From: Phlebiopsis flavidoalba
Lineage: Eukaryota; Basidiomycota; Agaricomycetes; Polyporales; Phanerochaetaceae
DNA: 64,000 nucleotides
Reading direction: 5' to 3'
Assembly (NCBI GenBank): GCA_035772785.1
Contig: JAOCPU010000007.1
Coordinates: 808,944-872,943 of the forward strand
A program made the translations under genes and the position numbers. Below are positions 12,507 through 22,784 of this stretch, piece after piece; the stretch's first letter is position 1; every line of letters starts with the position of its first letter. The notes under the pieces are model-generated. The model searched no databases, was not told the DNA's origin, and saw nothing but the letters and a program-made list of their open reading frames with translations.

Positions 12507-14612
12507 TCAATCATCTTTCTTCGTCGCTCCTATAGATCCGTTACTGGAATGCCGGATGCCATTTTCGCGGCGGGGCGGTGCACCAGTTTTCCTTGTTGTG
12601 CGGGAGAACATTGATCCCCCAACTGCGGGGGACTGGGTGGGAATCCTTGACCATTGCACCGTCCACAGGATTGGGCGTGGTGGGGGGAAATGACCATACA
12701 AACCGGCCGTGGTAGGCGGCGACGATGGCAGGTAAGGCGATGGCGGATCATAGGGCGAGCCTGCTGTGGGCGGCAGGTAGTGGGGAAATTCGCCGGTGCG
12801 CTCTGTGGCGGTAGCCGCGGTGAAGGCGCCGGACCAAAGGAGGGAGAGTTTGAGCCCTAGGGCCATAGGAAGAACGCGGGCCCGCCAGAGGCGGCGGCGC
12901 CGTTGCCAGTAAACGACGGAGACAGGTAGGTGTGAACCAGGGTTGGAAAACCCTGCTGCCATAGGTGTGCCGGCATAGCTACCGTAAGGACTGCCGCCCT
13001 CTCCCGACCATACCCGAGCCCTGCCTCACTATGCGCGAGCGCAGCTCGCCACCACTCCATTTCTTCCTGCCGGCTCCCGACGCCTCGGCCGCGACGATGC
13101 CAGGGGTTTTGTCGGCGCCGGTTACGACATCCACCGCATGCGACGTGATACGAACAGCGTAACCCATGCATAACGAATACTCCGCCGACTACACCAACGC
13201 ATCTGTGCAGAGACGTATCCACATTGAGTCGCGCCAATCAAAGTTTCGCCACCATGCACACTCACCGTATCAGCAATTGCAGAAGGCTGCTAGTTCCGCT
13301 GATGAATCGTCAAACTCATCGGTTCCATGTCAAACTTAAAGAATATGCCAGGGATGCCACGGTTGTGTTCGAGTTCGCGTGTGTAGTGTGTTACGCTGTT
13401 ATTGGTGAGTTTTCAGAGGGCGAGAACGCGGTGCGATGTACGTTGTCGGGACGACATGCAGGAAATATTGATATGAAACGAAGGCTGCACAGCAAAGTCA
13501 GTCTGACAGCTCATTATTAGCAGTGTCATCGCTTACGAGCATCTGTGAGCTCAAATGAATTGTCCAGGGGTTGGGTCATGTCTGGGAAGTAGGGGCCAAA
13601 CGAAAATTCGGTGATAACGTGCGACAAATTCATCACTATTTGAAACAAGCATAGATTTAGTTGAGATATGCGTGTAGAATGGAGAGAAAAGCACGTACTT
13701 TTGTGGGTCAACATGTTGATGGCTGGCATATCCATGACCCAGGTGGTAATGTGCAAATTAGCTTTGGGCGCAGCGCAAAAACCTTAGTTTGAGAAGCTGC
13801 GGTCGGAACGGTGGACACGAACCTGTGACTTTCTTGACGGAAACTGTTCCGTAGACTCTGCAGGCAGAACCAGCGTTCTTGTAGTTGTAAGTCGGACGAT
13901 ATCCTCCGTTGTTCGAGCGGAAGAGGCGTCGCAAACAGTCCGCGAGACTTTCGCGATGCTGAGCGAAAACGGCTTGTCTGGCGGATAGCTCGGGCAGCGT
14001 GTTCCTTGAGGGTCGTCGCTTGACCAATATCGAACAGAGTTCCGTCTCGTCGGAAACTATCACTGAGTAAAGTCTGTCGCCTACTGCATCACGTAAATCC
14101 ACACTGAGGTCTAGTTCAACAGCTCGTCAGTATTACGGTAACAGAGATGAGATGATATGAGATGCTAAATGCCAAAGGTCGCCAGAGTATACTGCCGCAT
14201 AAAGCGATGGGCAATGTACACCGTGACCGATGGTATTGCCATGGGGAAATGGCGGCCGAAAATAGTGCAAAAGAGGTAGGAGCAAGGGGGATTCAGTCGC
14301 TCAAAGTACTCACATTGGCAAGGCATGTTAACTACCATGTCCACATTAACATTCATATCACTAGACGTGTCCCGGTCTACGCTGAATTCATAGTCTGGCC
14401 AGCCCCAGATGTATTCGCCAAGGTCGTTGAGGACCAGTAGAAAGGCCATGAAGGTGACAAATATTGTCAAGAAGCCACGAGACTCTGAACGAGCCTTGTA
14501 GGTCGAAGGCAGCTTTGGGAACGCATCGAATTCCGCAAGCGGCGTAGACACCATTTCATCGAGTTTGTCGAGCAGCGAGGGCGACTCTGACCCGGTCTGG
14601 CGCGGCCATCAT
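12507..14612 (-). CDS. ERV41: ERV41/ERGIC-type COPII vesicle protein (frameshifted)
   Basis: An Erv41/Erv46-family membrane protein that cycles between ER and Golgi in COPII vesicles as part of a cargo/retrieval receptor. The N-terminus (ATGATG at 14607-14612) leads into SPSLLDKLDEM and EFDAFPKLPSTYKARSESRG, then the first membrane helix GFLTIFVTFMAFLLVLNDLG and DYEFSVD. Luminal-domain blocks follow: VDLRDAVGDRLY (about 14090), NGGYRPTYNYK and ACRVYGTVSVKKVTG (about 13820-13900), LSHVITEFSFGPYFPDMTQP (about 13560-13620), and NSVTHYTRELEHNRGIPGIF (about 13340-13400). After an intron starting near 13262, CVGVVGGVFV is the second membrane helix, then a Gly/Pro/Tyr-rich cytosolic tail ending KKDD at 12507. 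Several one-base breaks are present. It faces HUS1 across about 610 nt. Confidence 0.9.
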
Positions 14613-15224
14613 GGACGTCTTGCTTTATCTCGTCGTCGAGCGCGAAGTTGAGAGCGAACGCGAGCCGGAGGATGGCTGCAAGGTTTGAGAGACGACCACC
14701 AGCCACGACAGCGAGAACTTGAAGCGGTAGCCAAGGGAAGCGCCTGACGTGTCCGTTACAACGACGCTCGCACGTGAACCGGCCATCTGGTACAGCTCTC
14801 TCAGGTTCTCCCTACAATCCCCCGAGAAACCGCATGAAAATGTCGCCAAGTGTACTACCGGAGAATCAGAAAGACGGTGAAGACGGTGTGTTAAGAAGGA
14901 TCGACAAGCAACATCTCGGCTTGTTTGTCGGAGGTGACACCCACATTGTCACTTGGTCATCCGTGATCTCTTTACTTGACTGAAGGTTTGCGTGGATTTT
15001 GACTTGGAGTACAAGTGCACCACGCAGCTATGTACCTGTGGCATAATAAAATAGATTGCATGAAGTCAGTAGTAGTGCCACATTACCATGCGATAGGCCA
15101 GACTGTGTCTATCCTGGTCACGAAAGTCACATATCACGTGAAATGTCACAAATCCAGCTCAGCGCGGCGACGCGCGCCAGGTGCCCTGTCTGGACTCTGC
15201 CTCCAGCCAGGAACAGTCCGTAGA
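14613..15224. promoter_or_regulatory. shared upstream region of ERV41 and HUS1
   Basis: About 610 nt between the divergent start codons of ERV41 and HUS1. Short readable stretches on both strands carry no family signal. No obvious TATA box. The region probably holds both promoters and 5' leaders. Confidence 0.4.
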
Positions 15225-16443
15225 ATGCGTTTCAGGGCAACAGTCGAAAACGTCTCAACCTTCTACAGTGTGTTGGCAGCTTCCTACTACCATGTCCTCC
15301 TCTGACTGCTCCCAGGGATTGTACAAGCCATCGAGAAGCTGCAGAAGAAATGCGTGGTGAAATTCACCGAAACCGAAATGCATATCATATGCGCCAGCGA
15401 CGTGAATGAAGGCGGGATACAGGTCTGGTCGTACGTAGATCCACCGCACGCGGGTTTCTAACACTGAAGTGTCGCTAGTCAGGTCAAGGTTCCCTCATTG
15501 TTCGCGGACTACCGCATACAGTCCAACGCGAACAACCAGATCAACCTCACCCTATCGTCAGAGGCACTACTAACTACTCTCCGCTCTGCGTGCTCGCCTT
15601 CTAGCGGTCATCGACAATATCTAATGTTGAAGTGGTAATGAAGTGCGTCTTGAGCTCCACACATATGTTCTCATCTGATGACAGTGCTCAGACTAGCCAA
15701 AAAGAACGATCAGGCCGTGCTCAGCTTCGAGATCTCTGGGTCCTCCCGGAACGGGCGCCGCATCCGCGTTGTACAGGACGTGCGTATTGAGGTCATGAAG
15801 CCGCAAGACGTAGATCGCCTTGCTGCAGCCCATGTGTCCGGAGCCTGACGTAGGTCGCCACTTCGCCTTACGAAGCTCGCGTCATTGACTGCCCTGGACT
15901 AGGTTCATATATTGCTACCTCCGTTGTCAAAGCTTCGAACGGTTATTGATAGATTGAAGACACAGTCGGATATTATCGGCATCCGGGGCCAACAAGGCGG
16001 GTAGACTCCAGCTATGCGTGTTGGTACCGATAGTGTCAAGACCGATGTTTGTTGGACAGGTCTCAGCAATCCAACTATGCGTGCGCTTCTTCCGGATTTT
16101 GTGGTTGAAACAGACCTTGAATTAAAAATATCCTATAGTAAAAGATGCAGGAAGCCAAGATCCTTTGTCCACGCCAGCTTTGAGCAACGACAACATAGAA
16201 CACATGCACGGCGTGCTGGTATCCACGAAGAGCTTCCTGAAGTTCTTGAACAGCTACGTCGTATCCACTACCACAATTGCATGTCAGTTCATTTGTCATC
16301 TTTGTCGATAGCATCTGATTTACGGTACCCAGGTATCTGCCAGAACCACTGCATGATTCTGTACGTCTACATCGAGAGAGGTCGCAGACGCAGGCGGAGT
16401 CCTCACATTCTACATTCCGATGATTGTGGATGACGGACCATGA
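15225..16443 (+). CDS. HUS1: HUS1-like subunit of the 9-1-1 DNA damage checkpoint clamp
   Basis: Hus1 forms the PCNA-like Rad9-Rad1-Hus1 ring that is loaded at damaged DNA and supports ATR-type checkpoint signalling. Exon 1 is MRFRATVENVSTFY; a 48-nt intron (15268-15315) joins in frame to RIVQAIEKLQKKCVVKFTET, then MHIICASDVNEGGIQVWS; a second 48-nt intron (15431-15478) joins in frame to QVKVPSLFADYRIQSNANNQ. Later blocks are LAKKNDQAVLSFEISGSSRN, RRIRVVQDVRIEVMKPQDVD, LLPPLSKLRTVIDRLK, AGRLQLCVGTDSVKTDVCWT and the C-terminal strand ADAGGVLTFYIPMIVDD before the TGA. A third intron lies near 15650-15690 and more follow. Isolated indels occur (for example one extra base near 16376). Length and block order fit Hus1 across the whole locus. 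Confidence 0.92.
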
Positions 16444-16735
16444 CCGCGGACTAGACGGAACCACGGGTGCACTGAACAGCGCCATAGCATCTCCGATGAT
16501 ACCCCACCACTGCTACTGTTTAATACCCATCCCGCTCTCCTCATCTTGTGTGACAGGAGCTAATGAAATGTCAGCACGATCATCTGAACAGACAGTTCAC
16601 GAAAGAAGTGCACACCATGTTAAATCCTCGCCGCGCTATAATGATACAAGAAAATATATACAAGTCGGAGCAAGAAAGCAGTGACACGAAGAAGAGATAG
16701 TCCGGGGTGTGAAGTCGAGAGTGTGTGCTCTTCTT

Positions 16736-17408
16736 CTACCGGTCAGCGAAAAGGTCATTGAGGTCCTGACATGTCCAGCATGAACCACCCCTGCGTCCTC
16801 CAATTCCTGCTCAATCTCCTTCTCCACCTTCGTGAGGCAGGAGTGATGGTGCCGTTTATTCCACACCTCCAGACGGTCGTATGTCGCGTGCGCGCCGCCC
16901 CTAATAATTGGAGCACCTCGTTGCCGCGCTGGAGGGCGGCATTGCACGTCGCCCGGACACAAAAGTCGCTCTGGCATGCCGACGACCACGATCTCCGCCT
17001 CGGGACAGACGTACGTGCCGAGGCGGGTGTTGACAAAGGCATTGTTCTTCAGCTTGTCCACGACGGGGCTCGTGTGACAGGGGCTCGTGGACGATTTCGG
17101 TGCCAGCCCGGCTGGTTTGGCTCGTCAGGGTCACCCAGGTCGCCGGTGTTCCGCACGTGGACGATGGAGTGTGGGGGTGCGCTGCGCTGCGATGCTGTTT
17201 CGAGGATGCGTGCGATGTTGGGACCGACGCTGGGTGCCGCAGGGACGCCCTGGGGGGCCTTGGCGAGCATGGCGTGATTTGAACGGCGATGACGAGGAGG
17301 ACGGCGGCGGTGCTGCCAGGGCTCGTATTCGGCCCACGGATCCTCTCCGAGCAGCGCGGGTGGGGGAGAGCTGGAGTGCGAGCTTGGGCTGGACGTGGCG
17401 GACGACAT
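16736..17408 (-). CDS. conserved-looking hypothetical protein, Ser/Pro-rich N-terminus
   Basis: The ATG at 17408 opens MSSATSSPSSHSSSPPPALL, then GPNIARILETASQRSAPPHS and VHVRNTGDLGDPDEP. After a break it continues VVDKLKNNAFVNTRLGTYVC, PEAEIVVVGMPE, SDFCVRATCNAALQRGNEVL, a charged helix LTKVEKEIEQELEDAG and a clean end QDLNDLFADR before a TAG at 16736-16738. The C-terminal two thirds have a folded-domain look (alternating beta and helix, several Cys). I do not recognise the family. It diverges from the MYND gene with about 390 nt between them. Confidence 0.6.
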
Positions 17409-17798
17409 GGGGTCGGCGAGCGAGAGGTAACGAGCGGCGAGGAGACGGAGGTGGTGGCAAGAGAGCAGGCGAAAGCGAAAACGGAGATGTGGACGCGTTG
17501 GCTGCAGGGACCAAGTGACGGAGGCCGCAAGAGGAGTTGACCCACAACAGATAAGCACGTGGCGCGGATCGATACATCAGCAGGCGCCCGCATACAGCCT
17601 AGCGCCCGCGGGATGTGCAGCCATCCCGCCGCTGCCGCGTGCGTTTTCTCCTTGGTCTGCTTCCCGTTGTATGTAAAAGTCGGTGTGTGAGCAGTGGCCT
17701 TCAGTCGCAAATTCTCGCTCACATCCTTGCCGCATATCCAAGAATCCGCACAACGTCGCTCTTCCCCCGTTGCGTGTTGTCATTCATTATCCTACATC

Positions 17799-18748
17799 AT
17801 GTCTTTCAAGGTGACGCCGGTCCTTTTTACGTGCCCTTGTCGGCGTGGGACATACTCATTTGAGACCAGTGCAAATAATTGCTACGTTCAGTGAAAAGGA
17901 GAAGCAGCTGCAAAAGTGTGCCGCTTGCAAGGTACGTCCGCTTGCCGAGATTCCTGCTGCCTTGCACTGAGCTAACAACCCACTGGACATGATAGGCTGC
18001 CAAGTATTGTTCCAGGGAATGCCAGAAAGCCGACTGGAAGGTGTGTCATGTGTGGCAGGCGTGAGTTCTGCTCCACTCTCCCCTGACACACCTACCCCGG
18101 GCAGAAACACAAAGCCGCATGCCTATTAAAAAACAACGTTACGCTCGTCAGCGCACTCAAGGAGCACGAGAACACACTCGAGGGCGCACTTTACCGTCTA
18201 AAGATCCCGGACGGCCTCTCTTTGTACGAGCTGGATCAACGCCTCGAGAAATGGGTCCGCTACCACACCTACGCGCATTGTCATGGGCGCAATGCATCAA
18301 TGCCATCCGCGCCTGCGAAGATCTAAACAACCTCCGCACGAGCGTCCTCTATGTTAAGCTTGAACCTGCGGGAGGATCACGGAGGAGTGGCTGGCAAGTA
18401 CTTCCGCGTCGTTGAGGCCTACCCTTGTGTCCTTCTTCAAGAGGCCATGCGCCGTCCATCTCCGTGGCCGGAGAGTCTATTGCCAGTTGCGTGCGATGCA
18501 AGACGACGCGGAAAAGGAGAAGAAAGAGCGTGCATGGTCGGTGCGTCGATGGTCGAGTGCGCCCCTCTGGCAGTACAGACAGTGCCATTTGGGAGCGTGT
18601 GGAGCGTCAGCGAACCCTTCGTCGCTAACTGGAGGGAGATTTTTGATCTCGGATGTGGGACCAAGGGAAGAAATACTCCCACTACGGCAAACCACGCTGA
18701 AAGGGGGCTCCTCTTGTTCCGGGTAGTATCACCCGTCTGCCAGATATG
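17799..18748 (+). CDS. MYND-type zinc-finger protein
   Basis: Starts MSFK (ATG 17799) with a very short first exon. The MYND finger is split over three exons: EKEKQLQKCAACK, AAKYCSRECQKADWK and KHKAACLL, giving the C-x2-C, YC-x3-CQ, W and H-x3-C pattern of a two-zinc MYND domain. A helical region follows: NNVTLVSALKEHENTLEGAL, YRLKIPDGLSLYELDQRLEK, WVRYHT and INAIRACEDLNNLRTSVLYV. MYND domains bind proline-rich partners; many basidiomycete paralogues have a MYND finger and little else known. The intron limits between the finger exons are clear (donor after ACK near 17930, acceptor before AAK near 17996). Indels disturb the frame after about 18290, so the C-terminus and the stop are approximate. 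Confidence 0.85.
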
Positions 18749-19128
18749 ATCTCACTCATTCTTCAAAAAGTGTATCGTGCATGCATATAGCGTATATCTA
18801 TTGCTTCATTTTTGGGCTTTCATGGAATTCTTCGCTCTGTGGCCGACTTCAAGAGGAAATCTTCTGCTCGCGGCCCCGGCACACAGCCGACGCTCCCAAC
18901 ATGGCGCATGCGCACAAGTCCCATCCGGGCTCAGCTCAGGAACAAAATTCAAAAAGCTTTCGGACCTGGGGAGGTCTTACATCGGGCCAGTGAACGAAGC
19001 TTGACACGGCTATTCGGCGAAGGTAAGTTACCAGCGGTCTGGGGTACAAAATGCTCTATGCAACGCGCTCACAAGATATCATGGGAGGCAGCTGGAATTT
19101 CAAGATGCTAATGATACAATTCGGGTCG
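18749..19128. other. unassigned gap between MYND and opsin genes
   Basis: Some 380 nt where the convergent MYND and opsin-type genes end. Plus-strand frames give basic, unremarkable sequence (for example RAQLRNKIQKAFGPGEV near 18925-18980) that might be a further exon of the MYND gene. Nothing else seen. Confidence 0.3.
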
Positions 19129-20367
19129 CTAGGAGTACATGGACAGTCGAGAGTCGTCTGCATAGAGCAGGGGAGTCTTTAGACGTGGTTTGATGACACC
19201 CCGGCGCCCGGCGGTCGTATCGCCTAGTGCGGGGATGACCGGGCAGCGACGGGCGCGGGTGTGGTCGCGCCAAGTGCAGTGGCAGCGTGGTGCCACGACT
19301 CCTGCCTCGGCGGCTTTGGGGTACTGGCCCGGTGCATATGTCGCGCCCACGCCACGGGGGCATGAACGCCGGCTGGGCGCAGGCACGACAGCGGACGGAG
19401 TGGTGAGTCGGGTGTCGGTATACTTCAAGGACTGAAGGCCAAAGGTGTTTTGTAATCGATGTTGCGCAATCCGAAGACGAGGTAGAACAGGAAAACGGGG
19501 ACCGAGGATGAGGTCGAGGACGCCGTACCATACGCCTCGGAGGTGGGACGGAGATCACATTGCCACCATTCAGAGACAGCCCAACCGATCGGGTATGAGG
19601 ATGAGGATGAATGACCATGACAGGAACCCCGAACCCCGGATGTAACCTGATCGCAGACCTGGGCCGCGGCGTTGAAGGTAGTGCGCGGGCCGTGGGCCGA
19701 GCAGTACGGCTTCCTACACGAGGGTAAGCACGACTTTTCCTAGGTCAAGGCGGAGCGAAACGTACCAAATGTAGAACAGTGCGAACAGGCCGAAAACATA
19801 GAAACCCCATTTGTAGGAGTGTTTCGACCAAAGCTCCCACGAGGCCACATACGACTACGACCCATGCGAAGAATGCCGTCGTTAAGATCTCCGTCAGCGC
19901 CAATCCCGTGGCGAACAGTAATACGATGAGGAGGAGTGGGAAGTTGATGAACCATTGTATGTAGCGAACATACTAACGGCGACTTAGAACATGAAGACCC
20001 GATCATTGGTCGGAGAGTTTGTCGAGATACTCACCCAGATCTGGCGGGTGCCAAAGGCGCGGAATTCAGTTTGAATAGGGGTCGCGCCAAGGTTAGATGC
20101 CATGGAGAAATATGCGATGGTTGAAACGAGGAGGATGATTAATGCGATGTTGTGAAAGAACTCGGGTTCCGCGGGGACGCTGTATCACACATCATGAGTA
20201 CTAGATGGTGCATGCATAGTTTGTGCGAACGTATCCATGTGAGACCAGGCGAACATCCCTAGGGTTGACACAGCCATGATGGCGAATACGGCCCATAGCC
20301 AGTCTGAACCATGGTTGGTAATGTGAATCTGGGCGTTCGGAGGGTTGGTGTCGACGGCACCCATCAT
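19129..20367 (-). CDS. opsin-related seven-helix membrane protein (HSP30/YRO2/MRH1 type), lacking the retinal lysine
   Basis: A fungal opsin-related protein, probably plasma-membrane and stress-linked. Start ATG at 20364 (or 20367): MGAVDTNPPNAQIHITNHGS, then helix A (WLWAVFAIMAVSTLGMFAW). Further blocks: FFHNIALIILLVSTIAYFSM, ATPIQTEFRAFGTRQIW, and after a short intron YVRYIQWFINFPLLLIVLL (helix C), then an Ala/Val-rich helix (AFFAWVVVVCGL type), and YPIGWAVSE, GVLDLILGPVFLFYLVFGLR (helix G) and NIDYKT. Compared with bacteriorhodopsin, the Schiff-base Lys is Gly (codon 19501-19503), the counter-ion Asp85 is Gln and Asp96 is Val. It therefore should not bind retinal covalently or pump protons. 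A Pro/Arg-rich C-terminal tail follows to about 19129. Frameshifts occur near 19510 and 19570. Confidence 0.88.
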
Positions 20368-21194
20368 TCAAAGAGTTGTCGCGAGTGTGATGTGTTGCGG
20401 ATATGAGATGTGGAGGAAATAGAGTCTCAACGGGTCTGTTCGGATCTGTTAGCCACGAGAATGACATCTTTTATACTCGACCGACCCCGCCCCTCGGAAG
20501 CATCTCATGAATGTCGTCAGCGCGCGGAAGACATTCAGGAGATGTGTGTCAGCCACACTCCAGCTTGGCCCGGCATACAGAGACCAAGGCTCAGAATTTG
20601 CTTCCGCACCAGCATCGTGACCTCCGCTATGAGCACTAAAGGCCGGCATGTCAGCCGAATATGAGGTCCACCCCTGTAATTTTCCCCCACCGCGGAACCT
20701 CTCGCGAATACGGCCATGTAAATGGCGATGAACACGGACGGGCGGAAGCTGGGTCGAGTCCCGCCTGATGGTGTCATATGCAAGCTGCTCCTGGCATCAT
20801 CTCATCTGGAGTGAGGTTGGCGAGTGACGCCACATCGGAGGACGAGGCGAGCGGGATGAGGCCATCTGTCGGCAAGAGGCGATGGGTCAGGAAGGAGCCA
20901 CCAGCATAGCCTGGAAATCGGGATGCTGGTAGATGTAAACGACATATTACTCATAGCATGTGAGACGCATGACTGCTCGACTCCTGCTTGCAATTTGTGG
21001 CGTAGAAAGGGATAGTCTGCCTAACCGCGAACGATGGAAACGCAGCGCGAGCGAGAGTATTTCAAAGCAGCTCCCGCTGCAAATTGTGTAACCGTTCACA
21101 TAAGCCGAAGTATCACGGCTGACTCTACATTATGATGTCGTTTGAGGCATTGTTGCACGTACCAGTCCGAGTGATGGTGTAGATTTTACTACAG
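20368..21194. other. upstream region of the opsin-type gene and 3' flank of Maf
   Basis: About 830 nt without a recognisable gene. The 20368-20640 part lies directly upstream of the opsin-type gene and should hold its promoter and leader; no clear TATA or heat-shock element array was spotted by eye. The rest, up to the Maf stop, shows only short stop-free stretches. Confidence 0.35.
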
Positions 21195-22270
21195 CTACAC
21201 TTCTAAGAAGTCATCTTCGTCCTCGCACAATAACTGTAGGAATTTGAAGAAAGAAGCCGCCGGGAACCCAACGACGTTCTGGTAGTCACCATCGACCTTT
21301 CGAACTAAAACCCTCCGAGGCCCTGAGACCAGTCATTAATTGCAGGGCGGTGATAAATGTGAACGACTTAACTCACTTGAACGGCAAAGCGCCGGCACGG
21401 TCGATTCCTTCACCGCTCTCGTAACGTAGGCACGCAACAGCTCTTCACTGTTGTCGGCAAAGTGTGAACTAATGTCCTTTCATCGATGGACCTGATTGCT
21501 GTAAGTTCTCAACTAGATTCATTTATCGCTCCGCAAGCGACCCACTTGATCTTGTAACCTGGCGCTTCCAATACAGGATACACTACTATAGTCATGATCA
21601 GCATTAATCACCCTCGGCATGTAAAACGACGTCGGTACCACCACCGACCGTAACACCAGTAACGACTTCACAGCAACACCGCCGTTTCAAATCTAAAAGC
21701 ATGCGTAGATTATCTTCTTTGGAGATCGGCTTCTCCAGATTTCCTGCATGATAGGGCCGGAGGCTTGAAATTGAATGGATTCCAGTCCCAAGGGTGGTGA
21801 GTCAAGACAACGGTGTCGGCTATGTCAAGTCATAATGGCAATGACAGCACTTGCTGGGTCCATAGGACTTTCGTACTAGCCTGAGATAACGAGGTCCGGG
21901 CCATCGGTCTGGGTTGGCTTCCTACAGTCGCCCATATTAAGTAGGATTAGTGTTAGTAGATGCACTGAACATAACACAAGTCTCTGGTACACCTCAACAG
22001 CCTTTCTGTGTCGCCGTTGCTACCGGGTACTCATGAATATCCTCAAACTGGCCATGGGGGAGATCCTGCCTTCAAAAGTAGAAGGAACAATTTTCTGGGC
22101 TCTAATCCCTATTATAGCTTGTCAACAACATACAGAATGCGAACAGCGCGTGCAGTCCAGGGTACTACCCACCATGGTGCGTAAGATGTCTTTCCGGCGT
22201 GGACTGTTTGACGCGAGAATGACGCGTTTGTCAACGAGTTTTTTTCGAGCGATAGTACACGAAGAGCCAT
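21195..22270 (-). CDS. Maf/YhdE family nucleoside triphosphate pyrophosphatase (ASMTL-like)
   Basis: Maf proteins hydrolyse non-canonical or modified nucleoside triphosphates to monophosphates, a house-cleaning role. The N-terminus has the family signature KRVILASNSPRRKDILRTM (SxSPRR), then after an intron of about 55 nt the blocks KIVPSTFE, HGQFEDIHEYPVATATQKAV and VYQRL, later ADTVVLTHH (catalytic Asp region), KPISKEDNLRMLLDLNGGVA, and the C-terminal VDGDYQNVVGFPAASFFKFL followed by an acidic end EDEDDFLEV and a TAG at 21195-21197. The likely ATG is at 22270 (MALRVLSLEK), joined across an A7 run that has lost or gained a base; an ATG at 22333 is the alternative. Block order and size (about 230 residues) fit the family. 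Confidence 0.87.
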
Positions 22271-22784
22271 GGGCAGTATACAGTTGTGTTTGGGGAGAGA
22301 AATCCCCTGCTTTGATTTGAAGAAATTTCATGGTGATGAAAGCGAGAAATAGAGTACGGAAAGCTGGCAACGTCTACGCGTGAGCCCGAGGCAGGCGTGG
22401 AGTTTTGATGGCATCACCGACGCCGGCGGCACTCTGCGATATTGAAGGCGGCGGGTTCTTGCTGATGCACACTGCTTGCCGCTCTGCTGCAAACACCTCA
22501 TCCTTACGTGGACCCTCGGGGCGGTGTACATCCCTGACGGTGACACTAGCATCCCCACAAACGCTACCTAGCCCAAGGCGAGACTAGAGCGTAGGAGGGG
22601 TCGTACGTCCGGTAATTACCCCTAAACGAAAACCGACCACCGCGTCTTGCAAGTGCTGGAGTTAGCCACTACACTCCGGCAAACCGTGCAAACACCGGGA
22701 CGTCACAAACAGAGCAGGAGTTTATACCGCTCCAGCCCATTCGTGCTGCGAGTACAGACTATCGTGATATCCGTAGTATTCGCC
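22271..22784. promoter_or_regulatory. shared upstream region of Maf and SPX permease genes
   Basis: About 510 nt between divergent genes. No recognisable gene. I looked for the CACGTG/CACGTT-type sites of the phosphate regulator Pho4 and saw no clear CACGTG; the search was by eye only. Confidence 0.35.
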
